Positions 1 to 10,089 are shown, numbered from the stretch's first letter. The stretch is 64,000 bases of DNA from Actinomycetota bacterium (GCA_016870365.1 VGBW01000006.1:1-64000), one strand, 5' to 3'. The notes: generated by a model not told the origin, from the sequence alone. Program-made: numbers and translations.

Positions 1-396
1 AGCTAAACGCCAATGGAAAATGTAGATAGGCCCAGCGATAATCAAGGTAGTTAGTGAATTGACTATGCCCTTTAGAGCTTGGCGTTGATTGTTTTCGGTC
101 AGGTTCTTCTTAATCTGATCAGCAGTTAGAGCCGAGTCTTTAGGCACTGAATAGGGATCAAAGTAACCAGGATCTGGCCATAGAACATCAACAATTCCTC
201 TCACAACGCTAACTAGTGAAAAGAGGCAGGTAAGTAAGGTAACTAAACAGACAGCATAAACATAAAGCGAATACCAACCAATTCGATCTTCTCTCTTGGC
301 AACAGCTGCGCTCTGGATCGGAACTGGCGCGCTTACCTTCGGTGAAACGCTCTTTGCCTTTGCAACCTGTTTTCTCTTGCCGCTTTTCTTTGCCAT
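1..396 (-). CDS. Membrane protein, DUF5671-like, C-terminal part cut off by window edge
   Basis: An open frame of 132 codons starts at an ATG (complement of 394-396) and runs off the left end without a stop. The first 35 residues are rich in Lys, Ala and Ser and look cytoplasmic. A hydrophobic segment follows at about residues 41-72, then a polar stretch with DPGYFDPYSVPKDS, then a second hydrophobic segment ending in IFHWRL at the window edge. The paired helices and the closing HWR resemble the DUF5671 membrane family, whose function is unknown; this assignment is from memory and moderate. It is divergent from trhO, with only 64 bases between the two starts. Confidence 0.6.
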   Translation of the reverse strand, partial: MAKKSGKRKQVAKAKSVSPKVSAPVPIQSAAVAKREDRIGWYSLYVYAVCLVTLLTCLFSLVSVVRGIVDVLWPDPGYFDPYSVPKDSALTADQIKKNLTENNQRQALKGIVNSLTTLIIAGPIYIFHWRLA

Positions 397-447
397 AGGT
401 TGATTCTCACGCCTTTTGACCATATTTTCAATCTGCCGAACCGACAT

Positions 448-453
448 TAGACT
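448..453 (+). promoter_or_regulatory. -10 element of a likely leaderless promoter for trhO
   Basis: TAGACT lies 7 bases before the ATG at 461, so transcription would begin at or next to the start codon. No Shine-Dalgarno sequence is visible before that ATG. The same arrangement recurs at several other genes in the window. Confidence 0.45.
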
Positions 454-460
454 AGGCCTC

Positions 461-1354
461 ATGCTGCCAAAGATCATTCTCTACTACGGATTTGCACCCG
501 TATCAGATCCACAGGCGCTTAAGCTCTGGCAGAACACTTTGGCACAATCCTTAAATCTCAAGGGGCGCATAATCATAAGTCGCCATGGAATAAACGGCAC
601 CCTTGGTGGTGATATGAATGATCTAAAAAGATATGTAAGAACGACTAAGGAGTACCCTGGGTTTAAGAAGATTGATTTTAAGTGGTCTGAAGGCACTGGA
701 AATGATTTTCCAAGGCTTAGCGTGAAGGTCCGCGATGAATTGGTATCTTTTGGCGTAGCCGATGAAATTAAGTTGGATCAAAATGGCGTGGTTGATGGTG
801 GCCAGCACCTAACTCCTGAAGAAGTACATAAGTTAGTCCAAGCGCGTGGTGAAGACGTCGTCTTCTTTGATGGTCGAAATGCTTATGAGGCTAAGGTTGG
901 AAAGTTCAAGAACGCTGTTGTCCCACATGTGAAGACTACGAAGGACTTCTTGAGCGAGATCGAAAGTGGCAAGTTCGATCATCTAAAGAATAGGCCAATC
1001 GTTACCTATTGCACTGGAGGGATCCGTTGCGAGATTCTCTCCCGCGTTTTGAAGAAACGTGGCTTCGAAGAGGTCTACCAGATCGCCGGAGGCATCGTTC
1101 GATATGGCGAGAAGTACGGAGATAAAGGTCTCTGGGAAGGTTCGCTCTATACTTTTGATGGGCGGATGACAGTTGACTTCTCTGAAGATACCAAGACCAT
1201 CGGTGAGTGTGATCTCTGTGGTTCACCGACAAAGTCATTTACAAATTGCGCAAACCAGTCTTGCCACCAGCTCTACCTACTCTGCGGCAAGTGTCTTTCC
1301 ACTCCGAAAAACCTCGAGTGCGCTCATGTCGCGTCGGAAACTCTCACCAGCTGA
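461..1354 (+). CDS. trhO: tRNA uridine 5-hydroxylation protein TrhO (rhodanese-related)
   Basis: TrhO (YceA) carries out oxygen-dependent 5-hydroxylation of U34 in some tRNAs. The protein has an N-terminal acylphosphatase-like domain (starting [13 protein letters not shown]), a central rhodanese domain with the active-site loop [10 protein letters not shown] (first Cys about residue 184), and a C-terminal zinc-type Cys cluster (CDLCG, then CANQSC and CGKC). At 297 residues it is of normal family length. The frame is open back to a TTG at 416, but the family begins near [10 protein letters not shown] and a -10 element sits 7 bases before the ATG at 461, so I chose 461. The end overlaps nnrD by 29 bases, which suggests cotranscription. 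Confidence 0.9.
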   Translation: MLPKIILYYGFAPVSDPQALKLWQNTLAQSLNLKGRIIISRHGINGTLGGDMNDLKRYVRTTKEYPGFKKIDFKWSEGTGNDFPRLSVKVRDELVSFGVADEIKLDQNGVVDGGQHLTPEEVHKLVQARGEDVVFFDGRNAYEAKVGKFKNAVVPHVKTTKDFLSEIESGKFDHLKNRPIVTYCTGGIRCEILSRVLKKRGFEEVYQIAGGIVRYGEKYGDKGLWEGSLYTFDGRMTVDFSEDTKTIGECDLCGSPTKSFTNCANQSCHQLYLLCGKCLSTPKNLECAHVASETLTS

Positions 1355-2048
1355 TAACAAGTACGCCCGCGGCGTAGTCGTGGTCTGTGCTGGTTCAAAG
1401 AAGTATCCAGGTGCGTCCTTGCTCGCAGTTGGTGGCGCGCGTCGCGGTAACGCTGGCTATGTGAAGTATTTGAGTGGCAACGCCTCATTATTGACTCAAG
1501 TGATTTCGAAGTTTCCCGATGTTGTTCCTATTTCATCTCTTTCAGAGGAGCGCGTCGATTCACTTCTTGTCGGACCTGGCGGGAGCACGCTCGCTTCATT
1601 TCCCGACATTCCACTAGTTCTTGATGGCGCAGCAATATCTAAGGTGAAGAGCCTTAAGAAACGAAGTTCAGTTACCGTCATAACTCCACATGAAGGAGAG
1701 TTGAAGTATCTTGGAATCGAATCCAGCGGTTCAAGAGAAGAGATAGCAAGAGCGATTGCCCGTGAGTTTGGAGTCATCGTTGTATTGAAGGGCAAGGGAA
1801 CGATCGTCACCGATTCCGAACGGATCTTTGTCGATCGGATCGGTGGACCCGAATTGGCTACGGCCGGAACTGGCGATGTCCTTGCCGGCCTAATCGCATC
1901 ATTTCTAGTTAATGTGAAAGATGGGGGTAAGGCATTTGACCTCGTATGCGATGCAGTTTCGTTACATTCCAGAGCCGGACGCCAGGCTGCGAAAAAATTC
2001 ACATCTGTCACGGCCGTTGAAGTCCTTGAGGAACTTGGTAAAGTTTGA
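1326..2048 (+). CDS. nnrD: ADP-dependent NAD(P)H-hydrate dehydratase
   Basis: This enzyme repairs the hydrated cofactors NADHX and NADPHX using ADP. It belongs to the ribokinase-like fold, with TPHEGEL in the middle and the nucleotide/catalytic motif AGTGDVLAG near residue 175-185. About 240 residues is right for the stand-alone dehydratase domain; the NnrE epimerase domain often fused to it is absent. The frame is open upstream to 1173, inside trhO, but that extension has no family resemblance; the ATG at 1326 gives a start ([11 protein letters not shown]) typical of the family. It overlaps the 3' end of trhO and is likely translated from the same message. Confidence 0.88.
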   Translation: MSRRKLSPADNKYARGVVVVCAGSKKYPGASLLAVGGARRGNAGYVKYLSGNASLLTQVISKFPDVVPISSLSEERVDSLLVGPGGSTLASFPDIPLVLDGAAISKVKSLKKRSSVTVITPHEGELKYLGIESSGSREEIARAIAREFGVIVVLKGKGTIVTDSERIFVDRIGGPELATAGTGDVLAGLIASFLVNVKDGGKAFDLVCDAVSLHSRAGRQAAKKFTSVTAVEVLEELGKV

Positions 2049-2069
2049 GTGACCCCGGGGGTAAGTGAT

Positions 2070-2075
2070 TAGATT
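2070..2075 (+). promoter_or_regulatory. -10 element of a likely leaderless promoter for the aminotransferase
   Basis: TAGATT lies 5 bases before the ATG at 2081, which places the transcription start at the start codon. The gap between nnrD and the aminotransferase is only 32 bases and also contains a GC palindrome (CCCCGGGG) just upstream. Confidence 0.45.
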
Positions 2076-2080
2076 GCGAC

Positions 2081-3436
2081 ATGTCTGAGATTCTCCCCAA
2101 CCCAGAGCGCGGTAAAGAGGTATTCGACTTAGAGAGAAAGTATGTCTTTCACTCTTGGTCGGCACAAGCACAGATCTCACCCCTCCCAGTTGCTGGTGGT
2201 AGAGGTTCATACTTCTGGGATTTTGAAGGGAAGAGGTATCTAGATTTTTCATGCCAACTCGTCTTCACAAATATTGGCTTTCAACATCCAAAAGTAATTG
2301 ATGCAATCAAGGCGCAGGCGGATGTGCTAGCGACCGTTGCACCGCAAGTTGCAAATGACGCTCGTGGCCAAGCCGCCAAGCGAATCGTTGAGTTAGCTGG
2401 TCCTAAATTCGCAAAGATTTTCTTCACAAATGGTGGGGCTGATGGAGTGGAGAACGCGATTCGAATGGCGCGGCTCTTTACCGGTCGTAACAAGATTCTC
2501 TCGTTCTATCGTTCCTATCACGGCAACACATCGGCCGCTATTTCGGCGACCGGTGACCCGCGTCGTTGGCCAAATGAGTTCGCTTATGGGCATGTGCACT
2601 TCTTTGGGCCTTATTTGTATCGGAGTGCGTTCTGGGCCAAGTCCGAAGAAGAGGAGTGCGCCCGCGCCCTTGAGCACCTTGAGAACACCGTAATCTTCGA
2701 AGGCGCAAAGACAATCGGTGCAATCCTCATCGAATCGGTAGTTGGCACCGCCGGCGTCCTAGTTCCTCCGAAGGGCTATCTTGAGGGAGTTCGAGCGCTC
2801 TGTGATAAGCATGGAATCCTCTGGATCGCCGATGAAGTAATGGCTGGCTTTGGGCGAACCGGGAAGTGGTTTGCTTATCAACACTCCACAGTTGAACCAG
2901 ACCTAATTGTTTTCGCTAAAGGAGTTAACTCAGGGTATGTCCCTCTTGGTGGCGTGGTTATCTCTACCCCCATCTCTGAGTCATTTGATGATCGGGTATT
3001 CCCAGGCGGACTTACCTATTCCGGACATCCACTTGCTTGTGCGGCGGCCGTGGCCACTATTGATGCGATGAAAGAAGAGAAGATTGTCGAACAGGCAGCG
3101 CAAATCGGTGAGAAAGTCATTGGACCAGGGCTCCGTGAGTTACAGAAGAGGCATAAGTTAATCGGCGAGGTACGCGGTCAAGGTGTTTTCTGGGCTATGG
3201 ATCTGGTAACTGATAGGGTCTCACGAGCGCCACTTGCTCCCTATGGTGGCACTAGCCCAGCGATGACTGAGTTAGTCGCAGAGTGCAAGAAGCGTGGCCT
3301 GATGCCATTTGCAAACTTCAATCGCATGCATGTTGTTCCTCCGTGCAACATCAGTGAAGCCGAGGCTAAGGAGGGTCTTGCGATCATCGATCAGGCCCTT
3401 GAAAGCATCGCCAAGTACTACGAGGGTAAGGATTGA
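2081..3436 (+). CDS. Class III (omega) aminotransferase, probably for a beta-amino acid or taurine
   Basis: A fold-type I PLP enzyme of 451 residues. The PLP-phosphate glycine loop (TNGGADGVENAIR, about residues 116-128), the Asp that contacts the pyridine nitrogen (IADEVMAGFGR, D251) and the Schiff-base Lys (FAKGVNSGY, K280) are all present. The family includes taurine:pyruvate, beta-alanine:pyruvate and 3-aminoisobutyrate transaminases, and sequence alone does not settle the substrate. The next gene, mmsA, overlaps or abuts and handles malonate or methylmalonate semialdehyde, which argues for beta-alanine or 3-aminoisobutyrate (products of uracil, thymine and valine breakdown). That is inference from context. 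Confidence 0.8.
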   Translation: MSEILPNPERGKEVFDLERKYVFHSWSAQAQISPLPVAGGRGSYFWDFEGKRYLDFSCQLVFTNIGFQHPKVIDAIKAQADVLATVAPQVANDARGQAAKRIVELAGPKFAKIFFTNGGADGVENAIRMARLFTGRNKILSFYRSYHGNTSAAISATGDPRRWPNEFAYGHVHFFGPYLYRSAFWAKSEEEECARALEHLENTVIFEGAKTIGAILIESVVGTAGVLVPPKGYLEGVRALCDKHGILWIADEVMAGFGRTGKWFAYQHSTVEPDLIVFAKGVNSGYVPLGGVVISTPISESFDDRVFPGGLTYSGHPLACAAAVATIDAMKEEKIVEQAAQIGEKVIGPGLRELQKRHKLIGEVRGQGVFWAMDLVTDRVSRAPLAPYGGTSPAMTELVAECKKRGLMPFANFNRMHVVPPCNISEAEAKEGLAIIDQALESIAKYYEGKD

Positions 3437-3438
3437 TC

Positions 3439-4935
3439 TTGAGCGCAAAGCGAATATCTCATTACATCAATGGTTCTTCTTGGATAGGTGAGGTCCAAAG
3501 GAGTGGGGATGTATTTAATCCTGCCACCGGTGAGGTGAGCGCAAAGGTCGATTTCGCTACCGCCGAAGTTATCGATGAAGCGGTTGCTGCAGCCAAGAGA
3601 GCCGCGGTGGAGTGGCGCAACACCTCACTTGCAAAGCGCACCCAAGTTCTATTTGCTTTCCGCGAGATTGTCAATGCCAAGAAGGAAGAGTTGGCAAAGG
3701 CAATCACTCTTGAACATGGCAAAGTTCTATCCGATGCCCTCGGTGAGGTGACGCGTGGACTAGAAGTGGTGGAGTTTGCTTGTGGAATCCCACACCTTTT
3801 GAAGGGTGGATATAGCGAGGGCGTATCGACCGGAATCGATGTCTATTCGATCCGCCAACCGCTCGGGGTTGCAGCAATCATCTCTCCCTTTAATTTCCCG
3901 GCGATGGTTCCGATGTGGTTCTTCCCAATCGCAATCGCAGCTGGCAATTCTGTGATTCTGAAGCCAAGTGAGAAAGATCCGACTCCATCGCTCTTAATGG
4001 CCTCATATTGGAAAGAGGCGGGCTTACCCAATGGGGTATTTAACGTAGTCAACGGCGATAAGGTCGCAGTGGATCGCATCTTGGAGCACCCCGATATTGC
4101 TTCGGTCTCATTTGTGGGTTCAACCCCAATCGCTCAATACATCTACGTGAATGGCACAAAGGCCGGAAAGAGAGTCCAAGCGCTTGGTGGCGCGAAGAAC
4201 CAAATGTTGGTGCTTCCAGATGCCGATCTGGAACTTGCAGCTGATGCTGCCGTTAATGCTGGCTTCGGTTCAGCCGGTGAGCGTTGTATGGCAATTTCCG
4301 CACTCCTTGCAGTCGAGCCGATTGGCGATAAGTTAGTCAACAAAATCGCAGAGCGAATGGGCAAGTTGCGTACCGGAGATGGAAGCGCCGGGGTAGATAT
4401 GGGTCCGCTTGTTACATCAGTTCACCGCGACAAAGTTGCTTCATATGTCGATGCTGGTGAGCGTGAAGGCGCAAAGCTGGTTGTCGATGGCCGCAATCCA
4501 AAGGTCGATGGCGCCGCAAATGGCTTCTGGTTGGGTCCGACTCTCTTTGATCATGTAACCAAAGATATGTCGATCTATACCGATGAGATTTTTGGTCCAG
4601 TACTTTCGGTAGTGCGAGTTAAGAGCTATGACGAAGGATTGGCATTAATAAACAGCCACAGATACGGAAACGGCACGGCGATTTTTACCAATGATGGTGG
4701 CGCTGCTCGTCGATTCCAAAACGAGGTCACGGTAGGGATGATTGGAATCAATGTACCGATTCCAGTTCCGGCTGCTTACTACTCATTCGGCGGCTGGAAG
4801 AGTTCACTCTTCGGAGACACTCATGCCCATGGGACAGAAGGAGTTCACTTCTTCACTCGTGGAAAAGTTGTGACGAGCAGATGGCTTGATCCAAGCCATG
4901 GTGGAATTAACTTAGGATTCCCCCAAAACCGCTAA
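3439..4935 (+). CDS. mmsA: CoA-acylating methylmalonate-semialdehyde dehydrogenase
   Basis: Oxidises (methyl)malonate semialdehyde with NAD+ and CoA to propionyl-CoA or acetyl-CoA plus CO2. The aldehyde dehydrogenase fold is clear: SPFNFPAMVPMWFFP, a cofactor loop SFVGSTPIAQYIY, and the nucleophile in GSAGERCMAIS (Cys about residue 283). The segment LGGAKNQ takes the place of the general-base Glu of hydrolytic ALDHs, which is a hallmark of the CoA-acylating subfamily. AAGGA ends 6 bases before the TTG at 3439, so I prefer that start to the TTG at 3433, which overlaps the aminotransferase stop. The gene ends in a 4-base stop-codon overlap with convergent prpD. Confidence 0.92.
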   Translation: MSAKRISHYINGSSWIGEVQRSGDVFNPATGEVSAKVDFATAEVIDEAVAAAKRAAVEWRNTSLAKRTQVLFAFREIVNAKKEELAKAITLEHGKVLSDALGEVTRGLEVVEFACGIPHLLKGGYSEGVSTGIDVYSIRQPLGVAAIISPFNFPAMVPMWFFPIAIAAGNSVILKPSEKDPTPSLLMASYWKEAGLPNGVFNVVNGDKVAVDRILEHPDIASVSFVGSTPIAQYIYVNGTKAGKRVQALGGAKNQMLVLPDADLELAADAAVNAGFGSAGERCMAISALLAVEPIGDKLVNKIAERMGKLRTGDGSAGVDMGPLVTSVHRDKVASYVDAGEREGAKLVVDGRNPKVDGAANGFWLGPTLFDHVTKDMSIYTDEIFGPVLSVVRVKSYDEGLALINSHRYGNGTAIFTNDGGAARRFQNEVTVGMIGINVPIPVPAAYYSFGGWKSSLFGDTHAHGTEGVHFFTRGKVVTSRWLDPSHGGINLGFPQNR

Positions 4936-6389
4936 CTCTTCTTTACAAAGTACGCCATAAGTTCATTAACTGGAGTGCTTGATAGCTTCTCATGATTGAG
5001 CGTCAATTCAGCGATCTTCTCTTGTTGAGCCTTATCGAAGATGCGGGCAAGGTTAGTTCGATACTTCTCTAATAGAAGCGGGATCCCCTCTTCCCTTCGG
5101 CGCTTGTGGCCGACCGGATATTCGATTGCGATCTCATCAACCTCGCTTCCATCCTTGAAGTAGACGGTTATCGCGTTAGTGATCGAGCGCTTTTCTGGGT
5201 CGTGATAGTCCTTAGTGAACTGTGGATCCTCGACGCACTTCATGCGCTCGCGCAACGAATCAATCCGCGGATCGGCGGCGATGTCATCTTCGTAGTCACG
5301 TGCGGTCAAGCGTCCGAAAATAAGTGGGATTGCGACCATATATTGAATGGTGTGATCACGATCCGCGGGATTGCCTAGCGGGCCCTTCTTGTCGATGATT
5401 CGAATACATGCTTCATGGGTTCTAATCTCGATGCGATCGATATCCGCATCGCTCTTGCCCCGCGCAACCATCTCTCGGTAAATCTTGAGTGCTGCTTCAA
5501 CAGCCGTTTGGGCGTGGAACTCGGCAGGAAATGAGATCTTAAAAAGTACGTTCTCCATGACATAGGAACCATATGGGCGTTGGAATTTGAACTTGTTTCC
5601 TTTGAAGGATACATCGTAGAAGCCCCACGTCTTCGCAGATAAAGCCGATGGATATCCCATCTCGCCAGTCTTGGCGATTAGCGCAAGACGAACCGCACGA
5701 GCAGTCGCATCACCGGCTGCCCAAGATTTTCTAGAGCCAGCATTTGGGAAATGGCGATAGGTTCTAAGTGATTGGCCATCTACCCAGGCAAGTGAGACTG
5801 CATTAAGGATCTGCTCCCTGGTGAGTCCAAGTAATTTTCCAACAACTGCAGTCGAAGCCACTTTCACCAATATGACGTGGTCTAACCCAACTTTGTTAAA
5901 TGAATTCTCAAGTGCGATACAGCCTTGAATTTCATGGGCCATGATCATCGCGTTGAATACATCGCTCATCATCAGCGGCTTACCGCCATCTGCTACCGCA
6001 TTACGCGAGATCCAGTCAGCGACGGCGAGAATTCCACCTAAGTTATCGGAAGGGTGGCCCCATTCGGCGCCTAACCAAGTGTCATTGAAATCAAGCCACC
6101 GGATAGCAGCCCCGATGCTGAATGCACCTTGAACCGGGTCCAACTCATAATCAGTTCCAGGAACTCGCACTCCGTTCTTGATTCTTGCCTCAGGAACAAC
6201 CGGACCAAGTAACTTGCGGCAAGCTTCATATTCGAGTGACTCTAACCCACAACCAATCGTGTCAAGGAAGCAATACCAAGCAGTTTTCTTCGCTAACTCA
6301 GAGCCAATCTTGTAATCCAGTACGTAGTCGACGATATCAACCATCTCTTGATCAAAAGATAGGTCTGATCTTGTGAAATTAGCAGACAT
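4932..6389 (-). CDS. prpD: 2-methylcitrate dehydratase, MmgE/PrpD family
   Basis: Dehydrates 2-methylcitrate in the methylcitrate cycle that burns propionyl-CoA. The 485 residues have the all-helical MmgE/PrpD domain and a C-terminal alpha/beta part; recognisable stretches include WLDFNDTWLGAEWGHPSDN near residues 99-117 and KGPLGNPADRDHTIQYMVA in the C-terminal third. The start ATG directly abuts the prpC stop, so it is the last gene of the prpB-prpC-prpD set. Length is normal for PrpD. No aconitase-type partner is visible in the window, which fits the AcnD-independent PrpD route. Confidence 0.93.
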   Translation of the reverse strand: MSANFTRSDLSFDQEMVDIVDYVLDYKIGSELAKKTAWYCFLDTIGCGLESLEYEACRKLLGPVVPEARIKNGVRVPGTDYELDPVQGAFSIGAAIRWLDFNDTWLGAEWGHPSDNLGGILAVADWISRNAVADGGKPLMMSDVFNAMIMAHEIQGCIALENSFNKVGLDHVILVKVASTAVVGKLLGLTREQILNAVSLAWVDGQSLRTYRHFPNAGSRKSWAAGDATARAVRLALIAKTGEMGYPSALSAKTWGFYDVSFKGNKFKFQRPYGSYVMENVLFKISFPAEFHAQTAVEAALKIYREMVARGKSDADIDRIEIRTHEACIRIIDKKGPLGNPADRDHTIQYMVAIPLIFGRLTARDYEDDIAADPRIDSLRERMKCVEDPQFTKDYHDPEKRSITNAITVYFKDGSEVDEIAIEYPVGHKRRREEGIPLLLEKYRTNLARIFDKAQQEKIAELTLNHEKLSSTPVNELMAYFVKKS

Positions 6390-7517
6390 CTAGCGATCTT
6401 CCAACCTCGCAAATACTCTATTCCCAGGGCCGACATAGTTGGCACTAGGGCGGATGATTTTGTTGTCATGACGCTGCTCGATTATGTGGCCTGCCCAACC
6501 AGTTAGGCGAGCAAAGATGAAGATAGGGGTGAAGAAGGAGGTAGGAATTCCCATCTGCTCATAAGCAACCGCTGAAAACCAATCAAGGTTTGGGAAAATC
6601 TTCTTCTTATCCCACATCACGCTCTCGATGCGTTCTGCTATCTCATAGATACCTCGACCACCAGAAAGTTCTTTGGCGACCGCTTTGATGATTGGATGTC
6701 GTGGATCGCTTACGGTGTATACGGGATGACCGAAACCGATGATTACTTCCTTATTCGCAAGCCGGTTGATTATGTCTCTTTCTGCTTCATCGGCTGAGGA
6801 ATATCGTTCCTGGATCTCTAGCGCCACTTCATTAGCGCCGCCATGTTTTGGCCCACGTAGGGCACCGATGGCACCGGTGATACTTGAATACACGTCTGAG
6901 CCGGTTCCAGCAATTACGCGAGCGGTGAAGGTGGATGCATTGAATTCATGCTCTGCATAAAGGATTAGGGAGATATGCATCGCCTTTACCCAGGATGCAT
7001 CGGGTCTCCTCTCATGAAGAAGGGCTAAGAAGTGCTCTCCAACGCTGTCCGCATCAGTCTCAAGAGTTATCCGCTTGCCGTTATGAGAATAGTGATACCA
7101 ATAAAGAAGCATCGATGGAGTTGAGGCAATCAAGCGATTAGCTACATCTACTGCAGCCTCATCGCTATGAGAATCTGATTCTGGAATGTGACAACCAAGC
7201 GCGGAGACTCCGGTACGAATCACATCCATGGGGTGGGCGCTCTTTGGAATGTTCTCAAGAAGGGCAAGCACTGAAGATGGAAGAGAGCGCAGTGACTCTA
7301 ATTTCTGCTTATAGGAAGTCAACTCAGTCAGAGTAGGCAACTTTCCGTAGAGAATTAGGAAAGCCACTTCTTCGAACTCACAATTTTCTGCTAGGTCCTT
7401 GATGTCAAAACCAAGATAGTGGAGTTCGTTCCCATTTTGCCCAACGGCGGAGAGTGCGGTATTTCCGGCCGGTACGCCCGATAGCGCCACCGACTTCTTG
7501 GCTTTGAACTCGCTCAT
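6390..7517 (-). CDS. prpC: 2-methylcitrate synthase (citrate synthase family)
   Basis: Condenses propionyl-CoA with oxaloacetate. The citrate synthase fold is shown by [12 protein letters not shown], the substrate His in GPKHGGANE, the second His in FGHPVY and the Asp in NLDWFSA near the C-terminus. At 375 residues it is the short, dimeric type used for 2-methylcitrate, not the roughly 430-residue TCA enzyme. It starts inside the last codons of prpB (4-base overlap) and is followed immediately by prpD, so the 2-methylcitrate assignment is supported by context. Activity as an ordinary citrate synthase cannot be excluded by sequence. Confidence 0.92.
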   Translation of the reverse strand: MSEFKAKKSVALSGVPAGNTALSAVGQNGNELHYLGFDIKDLAENCEFEEVAFLILYGKLPTLTELTSYKQKLESLRSLPSSVLALLENIPKSAHPMDVIRTGVSALGCHIPESDSHSDEAAVDVANRLIASTPSMLLYWYHYSHNGKRITLETDADSVGEHFLALLHERRPDASWVKAMHISLILYAEHEFNASTFTARVIAGTGSDVYSSITGAIGALRGPKHGGANEVALEIQERYSSADEAERDIINRLANKEVIIGFGHPVYTVSDPRHPIIKAVAKELSGGRGIYEIAERIESVMWDKKKIFPNLDWFSAVAYEQMGIPTSFFTPIFIFARLTGWAGHIIEQRHDNKIIRPSANYVGPGNRVFARLEDR

Positions 7518-8398
7518 TCCCCGCCCTTCTCGGCTTGGAAGTTATCCAAGGATTTCTCGTATTCGTAATAGTTGATACGATCGTAGAGTTCTTCACGAGT
7601 CTGCATATCGCCTAAGACTGATCTTTGGGTGCCCTCATTTCGGATCACTTCATAGACCCGTTCCGCCGCTTTGTTCATGGCACGGAATGCAGATAGCGGA
7701 TAGAGCGCCATAGAAATACCCGCGCCTCTTAGTTCATCTAAGGTGAAAAGGGGTGTGAGCCCAAACTCTGTGATATTCGCAAGGACTGGAACTTCTATCT
7801 CGGATGTGAGGCGTTTGTAATCATCGAGAGATCGAATTGCTTCAGCGAAGATGGCATCAGCTCCTGCCTCGATATAGGCCTTAGCGCGCGCGATAGCGCA
7901 ATCTAAGCCCTCGACCGCGACCGCATCGGTTCTTGCTATCAAATAGAAAGGGTCGTTTCCTCTAGCAATCACAGCAGCCTTGATTCGATCGACCATTTCT
8001 GATGTCGGGAAAACCTTCTTATTCGGGCGATGACCACAGCGCTTCGCCCCAATCTGGTCTTCCATGTGGGCTGCGGCCGCGCCTGCATCTATCAAAGACC
8101 TGATAGTTCTCTGGATGTTGAAGGCCGATGGACCAAATCCGGTATCGATATCGACTAGGAGCGGTAAGTCACAGACAGCGGTAATTCTTCGAACATCAAC
8201 TAATACATCTTCCAGGGTTGTTATACCTAGATCAGGCACTCCTAGAGATCCTGCAGCAACTCCTCCGCCAGAGAGATAAATCGCTCGATATCCCGCTCGC
8301 TTAGCAAGTAGCGCATGGTTGGCATTTATTGTTCCAATTATTTGTAGCGGTGATTCGCTCTTGAGTGCGGTACGGAACTCTTCACCTGCTGAGGTCAC
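7514..8398 (-). CDS. prpB: 2-methylisocitrate lyase
   Basis: Splits 2-methylisocitrate to pyruvate and succinate, closing the methylcitrate cycle. It is a PEP mutase/isocitrate lyase superfamily TIM barrel: the metal-binding LVDIDTGFG (D83, D85) and the catalytic Cys in [11 protein letters not shown] (C121) are intact. The start is a GTG whose first base is the last base of the ribH stop (TAGTG), so translation of prpB is probably coupled to the riboflavin operon. Length (294) is normal. Confidence 0.94.
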   Translation of the reverse strand: MTSAGEEFRTALKSESPLQIIGTINANHALLAKRAGYRAIYLSGGGVAAGSLGVPDLGITTLEDVLVDVRRITAVCDLPLLVDIDTGFGPSAFNIQRTIRSLIDAGAAAAHMEDQIGAKRCGHRPNKKVFPTSEMVDRIKAAVIARGNDPFYLIARTDAVAVEGLDCAIARAKAYIEAGADAIFAEAIRSLDDYKRLTSEIEVPVLANITEFGLTPLFTLDELRGAGISMALYPLSAFRAMNKAAERVYEVIRNEGTQRSVLGDMQTREELYDRINYYEYEKSLDNFQAEKGGE

Positions 8399-8880
8399 TA
8401 TCTGAACCTATCACCCAGTTCACGCTTTACGCGCAGGAGATCTAGAGCAGCAACGGTGCTGTCATAACCTTTATCTTCCCTACTACCGGCAACGCCACTT
8501 CTAGCGACGGCTTGTTCGACCGTGTCTACAGTGAGAACGCCAAATCCAATCGGCTTATCTAATTTGGTAGAGACCTGCATCACGCCATCGGTTACAGCTT
8601 GGCAGATGTAGTCAAAGTGTGGCGTTTCTCCACGGAGCACGACGCCAAGAACTGCAGCGGCATCAGCGCCAGCGTTGAGTGCGAACTGTGCGGCGAGGGG
8701 TAATTCAAAAGAGCCGAGGACATAAATCGGTTCAGTCTCAGCGATCCCTGCCTCTCTTAAAGCACGTTTAGCTCCAGCAATCAAGGCGTCGCAAATCTCT
8801 TGATGCCAACGCGCAGAAATGATCGCTACCTTCGCTCCAGCTAACGATGGAACTTCTACCTTCGGTGCGCTATCTGACAT
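8398..8880 (-). CDS. ribH: 6,7-dimethyl-8-ribityllumazine synthase
   Basis: Penultimate step of riboflavin synthesis, joining the ribityl-pyrimidine to 3,4-dihydroxy-2-butanone-4-phosphate. Family motifs are [15 protein letters not shown] near the N-terminus, [27 protein letters not shown] and [13 protein letters not shown]. 160 residues is the expected size. It abuts ribBA and its stop overlaps the start of prpB by one base, with no intergenic space in which a terminator could sit. Confidence 0.96.
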   Translation of the reverse strand: MSDSAPKVEVPSLAGAKVAIISARWHQEICDALIAGAKRALREAGIAETEPIYVLGSFELPLAAQFALNAGADAAAVLGVVLRGETPHFDYICQAVTDGVMQVSTKLDKPIGFGVLTVDTVEQAVARSGVAGSREDKGYDSTVAALDLLRVKRELGDRFR

Positions 8881-10089
8881 TCATGCATCCCTCCTATTCT
8901 CACTCAATACATGCCCCAACCGCTCACTCTTAGCCTTCAAATAAGCCACATTATGCGGATTTGGGGCTACTACGAGCGCCTTTGTGACAACCTTGATCTT
9001 GGCCTCTTGGAGCGTCTTTACCTTCGCTGGATTATTCGTAAGTAGCAATACTTCTTCGATACCAAGATCATTGAGAATCTCTACCGCGTCTTGAAAATCG
9101 CGCTCGTCGATTTCGTGCCCAAGGGCTAGGTTTGCATCGACGGTGTCGAGCCCCTCATCTTGGAGCCGATAGGCACGGATTTTCTCACTTAATCCGATTC
9201 CCCTACCTTCGTGTTCTCTCAAATAGATAACTAGCCCTGAACCAAATTTCTCAATCTCCTCCATCGCACTTGCCAGTTGATTGCCACAATCACAGCGCAT
9301 TGAACCTAGGACATCACCGGTTAAGCACTCGGAGTGAATTCGAACCAGCGTCTCTCCTTGATCTAGTTCGCCAAGGGCAAGAACTGCATGGGTGACCCCA
9401 CCTTGACCGGAGTGAGTTGCTATCCGCCAATCTGCTTTGGCCAGAGGTAATCTCGCCCAATCGAATTCCTTACTGACTTTCTTCTTAGATGGAGCCAGAG
9501 ATCTAGATAGCTCTTCAATAGTTATCATCGATATCGAATGCTCGCTGGCAAAGTCGCGTAGAGACTGACCGCGCATCATCGAACCATCATCATTTACAAG
9601 TTCGCTAATTACACCTGCTGGAGTAGCGCCGGCTCGGTAACACATCTCTACAACCGCTTCGGTATGACCCCTGCGCGCAGCAAGGCCGCCTTCGTGAGCG
9701 ATAAGCGGGAATATGTGTCCGGGACGCACGAAATCCTCAGCGCTAGAAGTTGCATCGGCTAAAGCACGAATCGTGTTGGCTCGCTCTTCTGCGCTAATGC
9801 CAGTCGTGATTCCATGCTTTACATCTACCGTCACAGTGAAAGCGGTGCGCTTCGTATCTTGATTCTGTCTTACCATTAGAGGAAGGTGTAGTTGGCGCGA
9901 ACGCTCCTCGGTCATGGCAACACAGATAACGCCTGAGGTGTGGCGAATCATGAAGCCAATCTTCTCGGTCGTCGCCGCGCTAGCCAGCAAGAAGAGATCG
10001 CCTTCATTCTCACGATCAGCATCATCAGTGACGATTACAAAACCACCCCTACGAAAATCTCTCATCGCTTTCTCTAGTTCACTTGCCAT
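8881..10089 (-). CDS. ribBA: Bifunctional DHBP synthase / GTP cyclohydrolase II
   Basis: Two enzymes in one chain supply both riboflavin precursors. The N-terminal half (to about residue 200) is 3,4-dihydroxy-2-butanone-4-phosphate synthase, with the acidic loop DDADRENEGD; the C-terminal half is GTP cyclohydrolase II, with the zinc site in HSECLTGDVLGSMRCDCG and the motif REHEGRGIGL. A GTG nine bases upstream (10098) is also in frame, but it lies within the purine-rich GAGGTG that serves as ribosome-binding site, so I prefer the ATG at 10089 (402 residues). It overlaps ribE by 11 bases. Confidence 0.95.
   Translation of the reverse strand: MASELEKAMRDFRRGGFVIVTDDADRENEGDLFLLASAATTEKIGFMIRHTSGVICVAMTEERSRQLHLPLMVRQNQDTKRTAFTVTVDVKHGITTGISAEERANTIRALADATSSAEDFVRPGHIFPLIAHEGGLAARRGHTEAVVEMCYRAGATPAGVISELVNDDGSMMRGQSLRDFASEHSISMITIEELSRSLAPSKKKVSKEFDWARLPLAKADWRIATHSGQGGVTHAVLALGELDQGETLVRIHSECLTGDVLGSMRCDCGNQLASAMEEIEKFGSGLVIYLREHEGRGIGLSEKIRAYRLQDEGLDTVDANLALGHEIDERDFQDAVEILNDLGIEEVLLLTNNPAKVKTLQEAKIKVVTKALVVAPNPHNVAYLKAKSERLGHVLSENRRDA

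Noticed and set aside
1173-1325. Upstream extension of nnrD inside trhO
   Set aside because: The added residues are out-of-frame translation of trhO and lack resemblance to the family; ATG 1326 gives the normal start.
1496-2011. A 171-codon open frame antisense to nnrD
   Set aside because: Shadow of a confident gene; no domain or ribosome-binding site.
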